DNA from: Bacteriovoracaceae bacterium
GTDB lineage: Bacteria; Bdellovibrionota; Bacteriovoracia; Bacteriovoracales; Bacteriovoracaceae
Direction of reading: 5' to 3'
Assembly: GCA_029865945.1 (NCBI GenBank)
Contig: JARXAH010000054.1
Span: 1 to 64,000, forward strand
Length of the DNA stretch: 64,000 nucleotides
The notes under the pieces: generated by a model
The model's database searches: none
What the model was told of the DNA's origin: nothing
What the model saw: the letters and a program-made list of their open reading frames with translations, nothing else
Shown here: positions 55,051 to 63,288 of the stretch, piece after piece
Layout: each line of letters begins with the position of its first letter
Numbering within the stretch: the stretch's first letter is position 1
Position numbers and translations under genes: made by a program

Positions 55051-55831
55051 AATTTTATGTTTTCTTTTCGTTGGCCTTGTTCTGACGAATTGCGCGCTAT
55101 TTACCAAGGAAGAATCTGGTCGTGGCAAAAAAGGAAAAGATCCTTTTCGTCTCAACACCCAGTCTTACAGCAATTCGGGAAAATTAAATGTCATTCTCAT
55201 GATGGATCCTTTAGTTGGCCTAGAGTATTTACCAGAACTACTTAATGAAAGAATGAAAGGATTTTTTTACGCCCTAAAGGAGTACACTGAGTACCAGGCC
55301 TATGTTACGACACCTTCCATGGCCTCGAAAGGAATACCGATCACTCAAGATTCTGATCTAAGTAAAATTGATTTTACTCCCATGATAAACCAAAAAAATA
55401 CAACCGCCGGGCCGCGCTTAAGTAAAGCTCTCCATCTTTACGAAGAAGGAATTTCTCAAAAATTTTTTCAAAAGAAACAAGATCTCATCATCGTTATCGT
55501 ATCCACTAAAGATGATACCCATTGGTCTATGCCTCAAGTACTTGGGCCGCTGAGGGAAACATGGCCAGCTGATTTAAAAACATTGATGGATTTAAAAGAT
55601 AAACTAAAGCAGACAGAACATAGTTTAAGATTGATCACTTTTGTTCCCCATGGGAACTGCCTTCACAAATGGCAGATTGCAAGTCGGTTGATGTACGCGT
55701 CGAGTTTAAATTATTTTGGTGATATTAAGGGTGACGAGTGGAAAGAGTCAGCGGACAGTGTTGATTTATGTTCGCTTGATTTTCAACAATTTTTTATTTC
55801 CTTAAATGAAGAGATCAAATATCGAGAGTAA
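55037..55831 (+). CDS. Lipoprotein with a possible vWA-like fold
   Basis: 264 residues from a GTG at 55037, overlapping the preceding gene by 14 bases. The signal ends LTNC (Cys19), a lipoprotein. A strand pattern LNVILMMDP ... LIIVIVSTKDD ... LRLITFVP resembles a von Willebrand A-type core, but the MIDAS residues (DxSxS) are missing and the assignment is tentative. Third gene in the glutathione peroxidase unit. Confidence 0.6.
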   Translation: MSLFKILCFLFVGLVLTNCALFTKEESGRGKKGKDPFRLNTQSYSNSGKLNVILMMDPLVGLEYLPELLNERMKGFFYALKEYTEYQAYVTTPSMASKGIPITQDSDLSKIDFTPMINQKNTTAGPRLSKALHLYEEGISQKFFQKKQDLIIVIVSTKDDTHWSMPQVLGPLRETWPADLKTLMDLKDKLKQTEHSLRLITFVPHGNCLHKWQIASRLMYASSLNYFGDIKGDEWKESADSVDLCSLDFQQFFISLNEEIKYRE

Positions 55832-55838
55832 AAAATGA

Positions 55839-56669
55839 CTATTGGATTTCACTAATGACAAATTTTTGCTTACCAAAAAGTTCTTTTTCATTATCAACAT
55901 ACTGTTTTGCTGCCTTGGAAGATTCAAACACTCCTAAGCTAACTCGGTACCAAGTTTTACTCTTAACATCAACTTCATTAATGAGTGGCCGATAACCCTT
56001 GGTTAAAAAACCCTCCGCAAAAGTTTGTGCATCAGAGAGCGTCTTATAAGAACCTAGTTGAATAGTGTACTTTCCAATAAAACTGGGATCGGGAGTAAGA
56101 AAGGCCTTATCTTTATTGACTCCTTTTTCTGCAGATTCTGGCGCTAAGATTGTATCACTCTTTTTCTTGGCTTCAGGTTCATTAAGTTTACTTGTACTTG
56201 GTTCAGTCGCCTCTTTTTCGTCTTCAATATTTTTTGCACTTACTTTTTCAAATTCATCTTGTAATTTTTTAAAAGTAGTTTCATCAATATCGTCTTTATT
56301 GGCAGAAGAGGGTTCGCTGTCCGCCTTCTGAGATTCAGCAGCATGCTCTGTTTTATGACCAGTATCTTTTGACTCGTTTTTTTCTTTAGCGACATGGGAA
56401 TCATGCTCCTCGCCCGCAGGTACGTCCTCTAGCTGCTCTTCTTTTTGAGACTTCAATTCTACCGGGTGAATATTATCTGAAGGAAGTGCGGGGTGAGGTA
56501 TCGTTGATGAAACGTTGGCAGCCAGTTCCATGGTTTGTTTTTTGCCGAGACGCATCCCCAAAATAAATGAGGTAACCGTCATCACGATAAAAAAGAAAAA
56601 AAGTAAGACCAATTCCGTTCGCTCAAAGACAAATACTCGGCCGCTAGTTTTTTTTGATGGTATATTCAT
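55839..56669 (-). CDS. SPOR-domain membrane protein
   Basis: 276 residues: a basic N-terminus, one membrane helix (residues 20-42, LLFFFFIVMTVTSFILGMRLG), a long Glu/Lys/Ser-rich linker, and a C-terminal SPOR domain (about 198-275) with YTIQLGSYKTLSDAQTFAEG and YRVSLGVFESSKAAKQYV. SPOR domains bind denuded peptidoglycan at division sites. Its partner is not evident. It lies back to back with the Flp pilin gene. The convergent lipoprotein gene ends 7 bases away. Confidence 0.85.
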   Translation of the reverse strand: MNIPSKKTSGRVFVFERTELVLLFFFFIVMTVTSFILGMRLGKKQTMELAANVSSTIPHPALPSDNIHPVELKSQKEEQLEDVPAGEEHDSHVAKEKNESKDTGHKTEHAAESQKADSEPSSANKDDIDETTFKKLQDEFEKVSAKNIEDEKEATEPSTSKLNEPEAKKKSDTILAPESAEKGVNKDKAFLTPDPSFIGKYTIQLGSYKTLSDAQTFAEGFLTKGYRPLINEVDVKSKTWYRVSLGVFESSKAAKQYVDNEKELFGKQKFVISEIQ

Positions 56670-56823
56670 ATGCTTTTATTTTAAAAGGTTCATTTCTTAT
56701 CAGCAACCCTTTGTCTCATATTTGTTGAACTTATCTTTCGGCCGACTACTTTTCTTTTCTTTAAAACCTTCGAAATCTATCCTGCCCGTCTCTCAACTTA
56801 GCTTTCAACGAAAGGAAAAAACG

Positions 56824-56994
56824 ATGAAAAAAGAAACTTTGGATCAATCAGGGCAAAGTATTATGGAATACGTCATCCTCACAGGCCTGATCGGCTTACT
56901 GGCGATGGCGGTGGTTAAGCAATTTGGGTCCACCTTAAAAACTAAAATTCAGCAATCGACTGATGCCATCAATAAAACGATCACCATTAATTAA
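56824..56994 (+). CDS. flp: Flp-type type IVb pilin
   Basis: A 56-residue prepilin. The leader ends G10, and the mature end is Q-S-I-M-E5-Y6, with the Glu-Tyr pair that defines Flp pilins processed by a type IV prepilin peptidase. The hydrophobic segment VILTGLIGLLAMAVV follows, and then a short polar tail. ATG at 56824 follows CGAAAGGAAAA. It opens the pilus locus at 56.8-61.4 kb. The 154 bases upstream separate it from the divergent SPOR gene. Confidence 0.9.
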   Translation: MKKETLDQSGQSIMEYVILTGLIGLLAMAVVKQFGSTLKTKIQQSTDAINKTITIN

Positions 56995-57015
56995 CAATAA
57001 ATATTCGTCTTTTCT

Positions 57016-57255
57016 ATGGGTATATTATGGGAGTTTGTAGTCGCCATTTCCATCTTGATGACCCTTGGGCCTTGGATCATCAAGAAAGAAAAAGAAATCC
57101 TATGCAGGCAACTGCAGTCTATTCAGAGCGAGCGCCTTGGGATTGTTTCGATGGCGCAAGTACAATTGAAGTTTCCACTTCCAGCTTCATTTCTGATACG
57201 AGACTGTCCGCCACCGCCAAGACCTCTCAGTGCGAAATATCCCAAGATTCAGTAG
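57016..57255 (+). CDS. Small membrane protein in the Tad locus
   Basis: 79 residues with a membrane segment at the N-terminus (LWEFVVAISILMTLGPWII) then a basic, Gln-rich region and a proline-rich end. It starts 22 bases after flp. No clear ribosome site is seen. It may be a pilus-assembly subunit, possibly a TadE/F-like pseudopilin, but no known family is matched. Most of its length lies over the start region of the next gene in another frame. Confidence 0.5.
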   Translation: MGILWEFVVAISILMTLGPWIIKKEKEILCRQLQSIQSERLGIVSMAQVQLKFPLPASFLIRDCPPPPRPLSAKYPKIQ

Positions 57256-57839
57256 TAAATAGTGGTAGCTCTCAAAGGGGATCGATTAGTTTTTGGGGGC
57301 TTATTCTTCTTCTTTGTAGCGCAGGCCTCATTCTCTTTGGCCTTTATCAAATTTTAAAATCTAAAAAAGATCTCCATCACCTGCAGTCGCTCTTTTCTTG
57401 TGCCTATGGATATTCGGTTTTAATGAGAAGCAAGATCGAGCGCATGCACGCCATGACTAAGAAAATAGTGTGGATACGCAAGGCCGAATTGGCAGCGAAA
57501 TCCATTCCCTTGCCACCGTCTCAGGCGGCCGCGAAAACGTTAGAAGCTAGTCGAATCATTCTTGAAACTTTGCAAAATGGTTTTATTCAAATGTCCAATG
57601 CCGATTTGATGAAATATCAAATTTCCTCGTGTCGAAGGATTCATTGGATGCATGGCCCACCGTTGGGGCTCAACGGATTTAAAATTGAGCGAGATAAAAT
57701 TTTGCGATTCCCACTATTAAAACAAAATTGGTCTACTTGCATGAAGCATTTTGAACACTCAATCAAGATGGATCAAAAACAAATTCCTACCTTTTATCTG
57801 AAAAGTATTTATGGAACGTCCCATGTGCCATGTCTTTGA
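57102..57839 (+). CDS. Pseudopilin-like protein in the Tad locus (start uncertain)
   Basis: 245 residues if the ATG at 57102 is used. Residues 59-64 read SQRGSISFWG followed by a 20-residue helix (LILLLCSAGLILFGLYQIL), the pattern of a prepilin leader and hydrophobic segment but with Trp in place of Glu at position 5, as in some minor pseudopilins. No ATG, GTG or TTG occurs between 57102 and that point, so the leader would be unusually long. The remainder is basic with six cysteines. The first part overlaps the 57016 gene in another frame. It may be a minor pilin. Confidence 0.5.
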   Translation: MQATAVYSERAPWDCFDGASTIEVSTSSFISDTRLSATAKTSQCEISQDSVVNSGSSQRGSISFWGLILLLCSAGLILFGLYQILKSKKDLHHLQSLFSCAYGYSVLMRSKIERMHAMTKKIVWIRKAELAAKSIPLPPSQAAAKTLEASRIILETLQNGFIQMSNADLMKYQISSCRRIHWMHGPPLGLNGFKIERDKILRFPLLKQNWSTCMKHFEHSIKMDQKQIPTFYLKSIYGTSHVPCL

Positions 57840-58113
57840 TGAAGAGGAAAGTGTAGGCCAGAAAGGACACGTCTACCTAGAAATGGTCTTAATTTTAAGT
57901 TTCTTATTTTCTTTTACGTGGATGGCGTATTTAACCCAGAGGCATTTACATGAAAATTTTGTGGAATCTCAAATTAAATTTAGTCGAGAAATTAAAGAAT
58001 ATGACCGGTGGAAATCACCAGGCCATTTTTCGCAAAGGGAAAAGGAATTTGGGAATCATTTTGATCGCCTTCGTCGTCAGTTGGATCGGACTTCAACTCC
58101 TAAGTCCTTCTGA
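57811..58113 (+). CDS. TadE-like pseudopilin
   Basis: 100 residues. The leader ends G19 and the next residues are HVYLE, giving Glu at mature position 5, followed by a hydrophobic helix MVLILSFLFSFTWMAYLT. This is the TadE/F-type minor pilin pattern. The rest is a charged helix with many arginines. It overlaps both neighbours. The ATG at 58001 inside its end starts the next gene. Confidence 0.65.
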   Translation: MERPMCHVFDEEESVGQKGHVYLEMVLILSFLFSFTWMAYLTQRHLHENFVESQIKFSREIKEYDRWKSPGHFSQREKEFGNHFDRLRRQLDRTSTPKSF

Positions 58114-58486
58114 ACAGCTGCCTGAAGTGCAGAAGGCACCAGAAAAAATGGAGTTACAGAAAAATGAAAAGATTTTAAAAGTTTCGGCCACAGTACCTTT
58201 TGAAATTCATGTTGGCGAATGGATTTGTATCAAAAATGAAAATGACCAAACCGTTATCGATCGAGCGCGCTTACTAAAAAAAATAACAGATGAAGGATCT
58301 GAGGAATCTCAAATGGTGCAGGTTTCCATGCTGTGGCTAGCGGTCAAATCGTCGACCACTTTTTCTTCAAAAATTTTGCATACTCCCCTATTGGCGCTGC
58401 CTTGGAGCGATGAATCAAATAAGGGCCCACCCAAAAAAATAGTGAGAAGAAAATCCTCGTCCATGGCAGAGGAAATTCAACTTTAA
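58001..58486 (+). CDS. CpaB/RcpC-like pilus assembly protein (tentative)
   Basis: 161 residues: a short basic N-terminus, one membrane helix (NLGIILIAFVVSWIGLQLL), then a mostly polar periplasmic part with IHVGEWICIKNENDQTV and VQVSMLWLAVKSS. These two stretches echo the latter half of CpaB (a G-D/E-basic strand turn, and 'Vtlav.p..a'), but the SAF-type start is not obvious. Position, between pilins and secretin, is where cpaB sits in Tad loci. The gene overlaps the TadE-like gene by 113 bases. Confidence 0.4.
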   Translation: MTGGNHQAIFRKGKRNLGIILIAFVVSWIGLQLLSPSEQLPEVQKAPEKMELQKNEKILKVSATVPFEIHVGEWICIKNENDQTVIDRARLLKKITDEGSEESQMVQVSMLWLAVKSSTTFSSKILHTPLLALPWSDESNKGPPKKIVRRKSSSMAEEIQL

Positions 58487-58511
58487 ACACATCAAAACAG
58501 AAGGAAATGAT

Positions 58512-58859
58512 ATGAAAAACAAAAGTCTTTTACTGCTGGCGGCGATTTTATTTTGCGGACAAGCTTTGGGAGGGAACCAAACTTGGACAAAAAGTAAAAT
58601 ATTTATTCTTCACGAGCCCTCTGGACAGGCGCGATATGCAGCACGAATTGCCTCAAAAATGATGAGAATAAAATCCCATGTACCTAACATTTTTATTGCT
58701 GAGCTAGAAACCAGGAGCTGTCGCTCGCTAGATAAAAGTCTTTCGAATGTGGATTGGTATCTGGTCTTGTGCGTGGATAAAAAACGAAAACTCAACGTGC
58801 TGCGTTTCAGGAGAGAACCATTCTACTCTTTGTTCTCTCCCTACTGGTCAAAAAACTAA
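58512..58859 (+). CDS. Small exported protein in the Tad locus
   Basis: 115 residues, signal peptide ending QALGGN, then a basic domain with three cysteines or fewer (RSC, LVLC). Start ATG at 58512 has AGAAGGAAAT upstream. It lies between the CpaB-like gene and the secretin gene, where some loci carry rcpB/cpaD, but no family was recognised. Confidence 0.55.
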   Translation: MKNKSLLLLAAILFCGQALGGNQTWTKSKIFILHEPSGQARYAARIASKMMRIKSHVPNIFIAELETRSCRSLDKSLSNVDWYLVLCVDKKRKLNVLRFRREPFYSLFSPYWSKN

Positions 58860-58881
58860 TCAAAAAAATTACGGGAGATGT

Positions 58882-60360
58882 ATGGCAAACTTAGGTGTAG
58901 TTCCCTTATTGCGATTCGCCGCTTTTCTCTTAGAGCCGGCCTTTTTTGCTTTGTTTTTTCTTACGATAGTTGTGCGTTTTGTACATGATGCCATAAAAAA
59001 CCTCAAATTTTTGAATCATTCTAATGCGCCAGTATGTCAGATAATGGGCAAGGCCGTCAAAATGTATTGCAATTTTTATAGGATTTGGGCGCCACTTTTT
59101 GGATTTTTTATCCTGAACGTCCAAGGGGTGAATGGTAAAGAACAGGGCGCTCCAGACGGGCCGCAAGTTCTGCTGCTCGCGAAAGGAGAAATGCAAGAAA
59201 TTCCCTTAACAGGCAAAGTTCAATACTCGGTTGGAAACAAAGAGGTCTTGCGAGTTAAGTACCTTTCCCAAAATCATAGCTTGGCGATCAAGGCACAAGC
59301 GTTGGGCCAGACGGAAGTGGTCATCTGGAAAAATAAAAAGGCCAAACACATTTTGTGCTACGTCATTTCCAAAAAAGCTCAACTTCAATCCGCACAAATG
59401 ATGGATTATTTGAAAGATACTTCCTTGAGAGGAGACCTTAAGGGAGAACATATCTGGGTGGAAGGAAGGGTGCATGATTGGAATGATTTCGAGAGAGTGG
59501 TGGCGATGAAAAATTTTTCTAAAAATGCGAGTTTCAAACAAGTCGTATTGGATTCAAAATTTCAGTCGCTGCTTCGCACTCAAATTTACGAAAATTTTTT
59601 TCAGTTCTCGATTAATTTAAACAAGTGCGATTTAAAGCGCGTCTCGGAGCTCAATTGCTACATTAAGCACGCAGGAAACATTCCCGTAGAATTGGGCCAG
59701 GCGATGAAAGAAATGGGAATAAAAATTATTAATTTGGGTGATGATGATATTGATAAAAATTTTAAATTAAAGTTAAGGCTTATTCAGTTTGCTAGAACTG
59801 ATGGGCAAAATCTCACGGTGGGTGTCGATCACTTTCAAGGAAAAGTCGACGATCTCCTCAATCGTCCATGGAAACATATCTTATCCGCCAATGAGTCACT
59901 TTTGAGCGAACAAAATACTGAGATGAGTCTACTGGCGGAACCGCTTCTGCAGCTGAGTATAGGGCAACCACAAGAAATTCGCATTGGCACAGAATTTCCC
60001 TTTATCAGACAGGTGAACGCACAAACAAGCGATACTAGTTGGAAATTTGCTGGATTAATAATAAAAGTCACCCTAGAAAAAATTCATCAAAAATTGCGTT
60101 TAACTTTCATGACCTCACACACTCAGTGGGATGGCCAAAAAATTCAAGGCAATGAAGGTCAAGGAAGTGTTTTTTTGAGGGCCGGAAAAAGTGGGGAGAT
60201 ATTATTTCAACTACCCTACGAATTCAAACGAAAGACGGTGGAGCGAATGCCTATCCTGGGTAGCATTCCTTTCCTTGGAAGATTATTTACGGGCCCCAAT
60301 ACAGAAATTACCAAAAATCAGATTTGGGCACTGGCCACTCTTAAGCGAGTGGAAGATTAA
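58882..60360 (+). CDS. cpaC: Tad pilus secretin (CpaC/RcpA-like)
   Basis: 492 residues from the ATG at 58882 (GGGAGA upstream). The last 120 residues match the secretin core: GTEFPFIRQVNAQ, FAGLIIKVTLEKI and the closing RMPILGSIPFLGRLF. Before it are the CpaC-type N-terminal domains, including QVLLLAKGEMQEIPLTG and SLAIKAQALGQTEVVIWK. The N-terminus has two hydrophobic stretches: one near residue 20 and a signal-like one near residue 70 (WAPLFGFFILNVQG). Starts at 59044 or 59062 would give a normal signal peptide but lack ribosome sites. It forms the outer-membrane pore of the pilus. Confidence 0.82.
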   Translation: MANLGVVPLLRFAAFLLEPAFFALFFLTIVVRFVHDAIKNLKFLNHSNAPVCQIMGKAVKMYCNFYRIWAPLFGFFILNVQGVNGKEQGAPDGPQVLLLAKGEMQEIPLTGKVQYSVGNKEVLRVKYLSQNHSLAIKAQALGQTEVVIWKNKKAKHILCYVISKKAQLQSAQMMDYLKDTSLRGDLKGEHIWVEGRVHDWNDFERVVAMKNFSKNASFKQVVLDSKFQSLLRTQIYENFFQFSINLNKCDLKRVSELNCYIKHAGNIPVELGQAMKEMGIKIINLGDDDIDKNFKLKLRLIQFARTDGQNLTVGVDHFQGKVDDLLNRPWKHILSANESLLSEQNTEMSLLAEPLLQLSIGQPQEIRIGTEFPFIRQVNAQTSDTSWKFAGLIIKVTLEKIHQKLRLTFMTSHTQWDGQKIQGNEGQGSVFLRAGKSGEILFQLPYEFKRKTVERMPILGSIPFLGRLFTGPNTEITKNQIWALATLKRVED

Positions 60361-60361
60361 T

Positions 60362-61405
60362 ATGAATTTAGAAAATATAAACTTAAATGACTTCCGAAAA
60401 CTTTTTTATCATGCGTTTCAGAGAGGAGAAATTTTGCGACTGGGCGATATTTTTCCTTACGAAGTTCCTCTAGATATTAAGGAATGGTATCAAGAAATAA
60501 AAGAACAGCAATTTTTATGGAAAAATTTGGACAAAAAAAATATTCAAGAAATTAATTTCCATGACTGGGGATGTGTGGAATGTATCACAAGTGAAGCGAA
60601 GACGAGGCTTGAGATCCCAAAGAATTTAAGCTGGGAGGATTTGGAATTGAGTTTTCAGCTACTTTGTTATCAAAATGGAAATTCATGGAATTTTAAACGG
60701 CCTTTTGCCAGTTTCGGAATCGGTTATGGAAGTGGGGGGCCAACAAGTGGACGCTCAAGGATTACCTTACTTCACTCCTCTCTTTCGCCAAATAAAAAAT
60801 GGAAGGCCTTTATTCGATTTTTGCAATCACCTCAAAGTTCGGCAGGGCCAACGTATCAATCTTGGATTGAAGACAAAAAAAATATCTTGATTGCTGGCCC
60901 TACCAGGTCTGGTAAAACTACTTTTTTAAAAAATTTAATTCAAGATATTGCGCAAAGTGATCACTTACTTATCATTGAAGATACCCATGAACTTTTTGTG
61001 AGGCACGAAAAAACAACTTATATGCTCACGCAAGATGTGAGTGATCCTGAAGTTCAGCATCAACAATTGAAAGAATTTTGCTCCTACGCCATGCGAATTT
61101 CTCCGGACCGAATTGTGTTGGGAGAAATGAGGGGAAGAGAAGTTGAGGCGTTTTTGCTACTCATGAATTCGGGGCATAGAGGCATGATGAGTACCATTCA
61201 CAGTAATTCGGCGGTGGATGCGATTCATAGAGCGGCGATGCTTTTGTGCCTGTTTCAAAAAGGGAACGCTATGGGTTATGACCAGGCCTTAAAGTTTGTC
61301 GCCAAAAATATTGATATTGTGGTTTACATGGAGCAACTGCAGATTAAAGAAAAAATTAGAATTATTGGTTGCGATAAAGGGCAAGTATTTTTTGAAACGT
61401 TGTAG
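60362..61405 (+). CDS. cpaF: CpaF/TadA-type pilus ATPase
   Basis: 347 residues from the ATG at 60362, one base after the secretin stop; the upstream frame runs back into the secretin gene. Secretion ATPase motifs are present: Walker A GPTRSGKT (179-186), IIEDTHELF (Asp box), RIVLGEMRGREVEAF (Walker B) and STIHSNSA (His box). It is shorter than typical CpaF (about 450), with a reduced N-terminal domain. It powers pilus extension or retraction in TadA fashion. No TadB/TadC platform gene follows; the next gene is on the opposite strand. Confidence 0.88.
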   Translation: MNLENINLNDFRKLFYHAFQRGEILRLGDIFPYEVPLDIKEWYQEIKEQQFLWKNLDKKNIQEINFHDWGCVECITSEAKTRLEIPKNLSWEDLELSFQLLCYQNGNSWNFKRPFASFGIGYGSGGPTSGRSRITLLHSSLSPNKKWKAFIRFLQSPQSSAGPTYQSWIEDKKNILIAGPTRSGKTTFLKNLIQDIAQSDHLLIIEDTHELFVRHEKTTYMLTQDVSDPEVQHQQLKEFCSYAMRISPDRIVLGEMRGREVEAFLLLMNSGHRGMMSTIHSNSAVDAIHRAAMLLCLFQKGNAMGYDQALKFVAKNIDIVVYMEQLQIKEKIRIIGCDKGQVFFETL

Positions 61406-61460
61406 CTAAATTAAGAATTTGAAGATGCGGCATAATGATTATACTCATATGAAAAAAATT

Positions 61461-61820
61461 TTAAGCTACCAAGTTCTTGAGAAATTCAGATAATTCATTA
61501 TTAAATTTTTTGATGAGATTCTTATTTTTCGAACTTACAATAAGGGAAAAGTAGTGGCCAAGTAGTGAATCCACTTTAAACTTGGATATTTGGCAATGAA
61601 GAATTCTACTTACTACTGATGGGCCAACACCTAAAATCTGGGCCAGCTCTAGATTGGAAAAATTGTGCTCACGTTTAAATAAAAGAATTGCTTGGCAGAT
61701 GTTAAATTTCATCTTGTCGATAGGTGAAGCAGACTTATCAATGAGCTGTGTTGCCTTAATTTTACCGGACTTTATCTTGTCCAAAACTTTAAAAATTCTT
61801 TCTTGGTTGGGATAACTCAA
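61461..61820 (-). CDS. XRE-type HTH protein, probable antitoxin
   Basis: 119 residues. A helix-turn-helix spans about 53-80: FSNLELAQILGVGPSVVSRILHC, of the Cro/C1 type, with a fitting length for HigA-like antitoxins. A short lysine-rich helix follows. Its start overlaps the end of the 61817 gene by 4 bases (ATGA-type). The preceding gene may be its toxin. The gene probably binds and represses its own promoter; a palindrome lies upstream of the pair. Confidence 0.7.
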   Translation of the reverse strand: MSYPNQERIFKVLDKIKSGKIKATQLIDKSASPIDKMKFNICQAILLFKREHNFSNLELAQILGVGPSVVSRILHCQISKFKVDSLLGHYFSLIVSSKNKNLIKKFNNELSEFLKNLVA

Positions 61821-62182
61821 TGGACACCTCGCTTAATCTGGAAAAATGTTATGATTCCACAAATACTTGGCTCCTTGTGATCAATGCAAAAAACCATACG
61901 GTATATTATCATCTTATCGAAGAAGGATTTATCCACAACGAAATATTCCCAGCCATCGTCGAAATTAAATTCGATTTCCATCCCATTGAGAGATTCAAAA
62001 AATCTAATAATATCTTCAATCACAAAAGTCGACCGTGCCTTTTGACCATATCCTTTCTTAGGATCCAGGCCGTAGTTAATGTGCTTCAGATCTATTTCTA
62101 TTCTCTCAATAACGAAGGAATTAATAATCGTCGGACGAATCGATCGGAGAATCAAGCCGCCTGGTTTCATTGGTAAATCCAA
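61817..62182 (-). CDS. Probable toxin partner of the HTH protein
   Basis: 121 residues from a TTG at 62182, with an ATG four codons later. No catalytic motif is evident. The central part (KARSTFVIEDIIRFFESL and WEYFVVDKSFF) and the ending strand pair (MIIYRMVFCIDHKEPSICGI, then ITFFQIKR) recall the beta-sheet core of RelE/barnase-like nucleases, with a KK-x-Y segment before it. This is a suggestion only. Pairing with an HTH gene of typical antitoxin size in a 4-base overlap is the main argument for a toxin-antitoxin module. Confidence 0.5.
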   Translation of the reverse strand: MDLPMKPGGLILRSIRPTIINSFVIERIEIDLKHINYGLDPKKGYGQKARSTFVIEDIIRFFESLNGMEIEFNFDDGWEYFVVDKSFFDKMIIYRMVFCIDHKEPSICGIITFFQIKRGVH

Positions 62183-62196
62183 ATCTAAAATAGCAT

Positions 62197-62216
62197 AATT
62201 GACAAAAAAGTCAATT
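62197..62216. promoter_or_regulatory. Palindromic operator candidate for the toxin-antitoxin-like pair
   Basis: Perfect 7-base arms AATTGAC and GTCAATT are separated by six A's (plus strand), 14 bases before the first gene's start. The position suits autorepression by the HTH protein. On the minus strand the arms include TTGACT, a possible -35 element. Confidence 0.5.
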
Positions 62217-62532
62217 AAATTGCCTTAAAAATCAATCATTTTCTAATTAATTCCCTGCCATTTATACTCATTGGAATTTGGTTTTCAGGGTAGCGAGATG
62301 AATTGCTATGGGCCTTAAAAATTTATCCCTATCTACATGAATGAAAAAAACTGCATGAGAGAGGAAAAAAAATGCTGGCACAAAACTGCGTAACTGGGTG
62401 TTTGCAACAATCTCCCTGATCTCCAAATTTCCCATTTTCTGAGCGGAAGTTGACTAAGTTTCAAGAATTAGTTACCAATCAAAGATAAGCTTTTTAAGTT
62501 TTAAAAAGTAAAACTATGTAATGGGAGCTTAA
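62217..62532. other. Intergenic stretch, no gene seen
   Basis: 316 bases, AT-rich, with stop codons in all frames. It contains the promoter regions of both divergent units. The only landmark is GGGAGC before the ATG at 62533. Confidence 0.6.
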
Positions 62533-63288
62533 ATGAAATTATTAATTGCTTTACTGACAATATTTGCGACTCACTCAGCACTTGCTTTGCCTGTCCCTTG
62601 TCGAGTGTTGTGCACCACTTTATACAGTACAAACCAAGAAATTGTCCAAACTCTACGATCTTATATTTGGAGCGGAGTCTCTGATGGGTATAGACTTTAT
62701 ATTCAAAAGGGGAATCAAAAAAAAGTTGCTAAATTTCTCGTACCGCGAAACGATAACCCCCAAAAAAGGTTTGATTTTAAGACGAAGAATAGCGCCTACG
62801 TACAAAATGGTGACCCCTTCAATGAAATGGATACGTTGGTGATAAATGAGGAAACCTACGATAGCGTTATTGCAGAAATCTCAGAAAGTTATGAAATAGT
62901 GGATTTTGCTTCCTTTAAGGAAAGTTATATTAAACATGTCCAACAAAAAATGGATCCGAAGAATAAACACTACGAAGCATGTAAAATTGTTTACTACACG
63001 CTTACAGGGAATGTGATTAAAGAAAACTTACTAAATAATGAATCTTACAAAGATAATTTAATTCGATTTATTGGCACTACCAATGAATCAAACAGTATTT
63101 CAATTTATGCTGATTGGCATGCTGTTTCTAATGGTCCTTTTAATGCCGGACCGCAAGAAACATTTTTCTCTGTTTTTGATCAATCCCTTATTGATTTCAA
63201 AAATTGGATAATCGTACCTCCAAGTAAAATAAAAAAATTCGCCCAAAATCGCCTAAGCGAGTATAAAAACGCAGGTGTATGTGAATAA
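62533..63288 (+). CDS. Exported protein, unknown function
   Basis: 251 residues with signal peptide ATHSALALP. The mature part holds cysteines near the start (VPCRVLCTTLY), one in the middle (YEACKIV) and one at the end (GVCE), and many tyrosine/asparagine residues. It ends with a helix of basic character. Start ATG at 62533 follows GGGAGC. It is alone and next to non-coding sequence. No family recognised. Confidence 0.65.
   Translation: MKLLIALLTIFATHSALALPVPCRVLCTTLYSTNQEIVQTLRSYIWSGVSDGYRLYIQKGNQKKVAKFLVPRNDNPQKRFDFKTKNSAYVQNGDPFNEMDTLVINEETYDSVIAEISESYEIVDFASFKESYIKHVQQKMDPKNKHYEACKIVYYTLTGNVIKENLLNNESYKDNLIRFIGTTNESNSISIYADWHAVSNGPFNAGPQETFFSVFDQSLIDFKNWIIVPPSKIKKFAQNRLSEYKNAGVCE

Noticed and set aside
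61820-62176. A 118-codon open frame on the plus strand over the probable toxin gene
   Set aside because: It is the antisense of the minus-strand gene, has no ribosome site, and its sequence lacks the features of a real protein. The minus-strand pair is coupled and has an operator.
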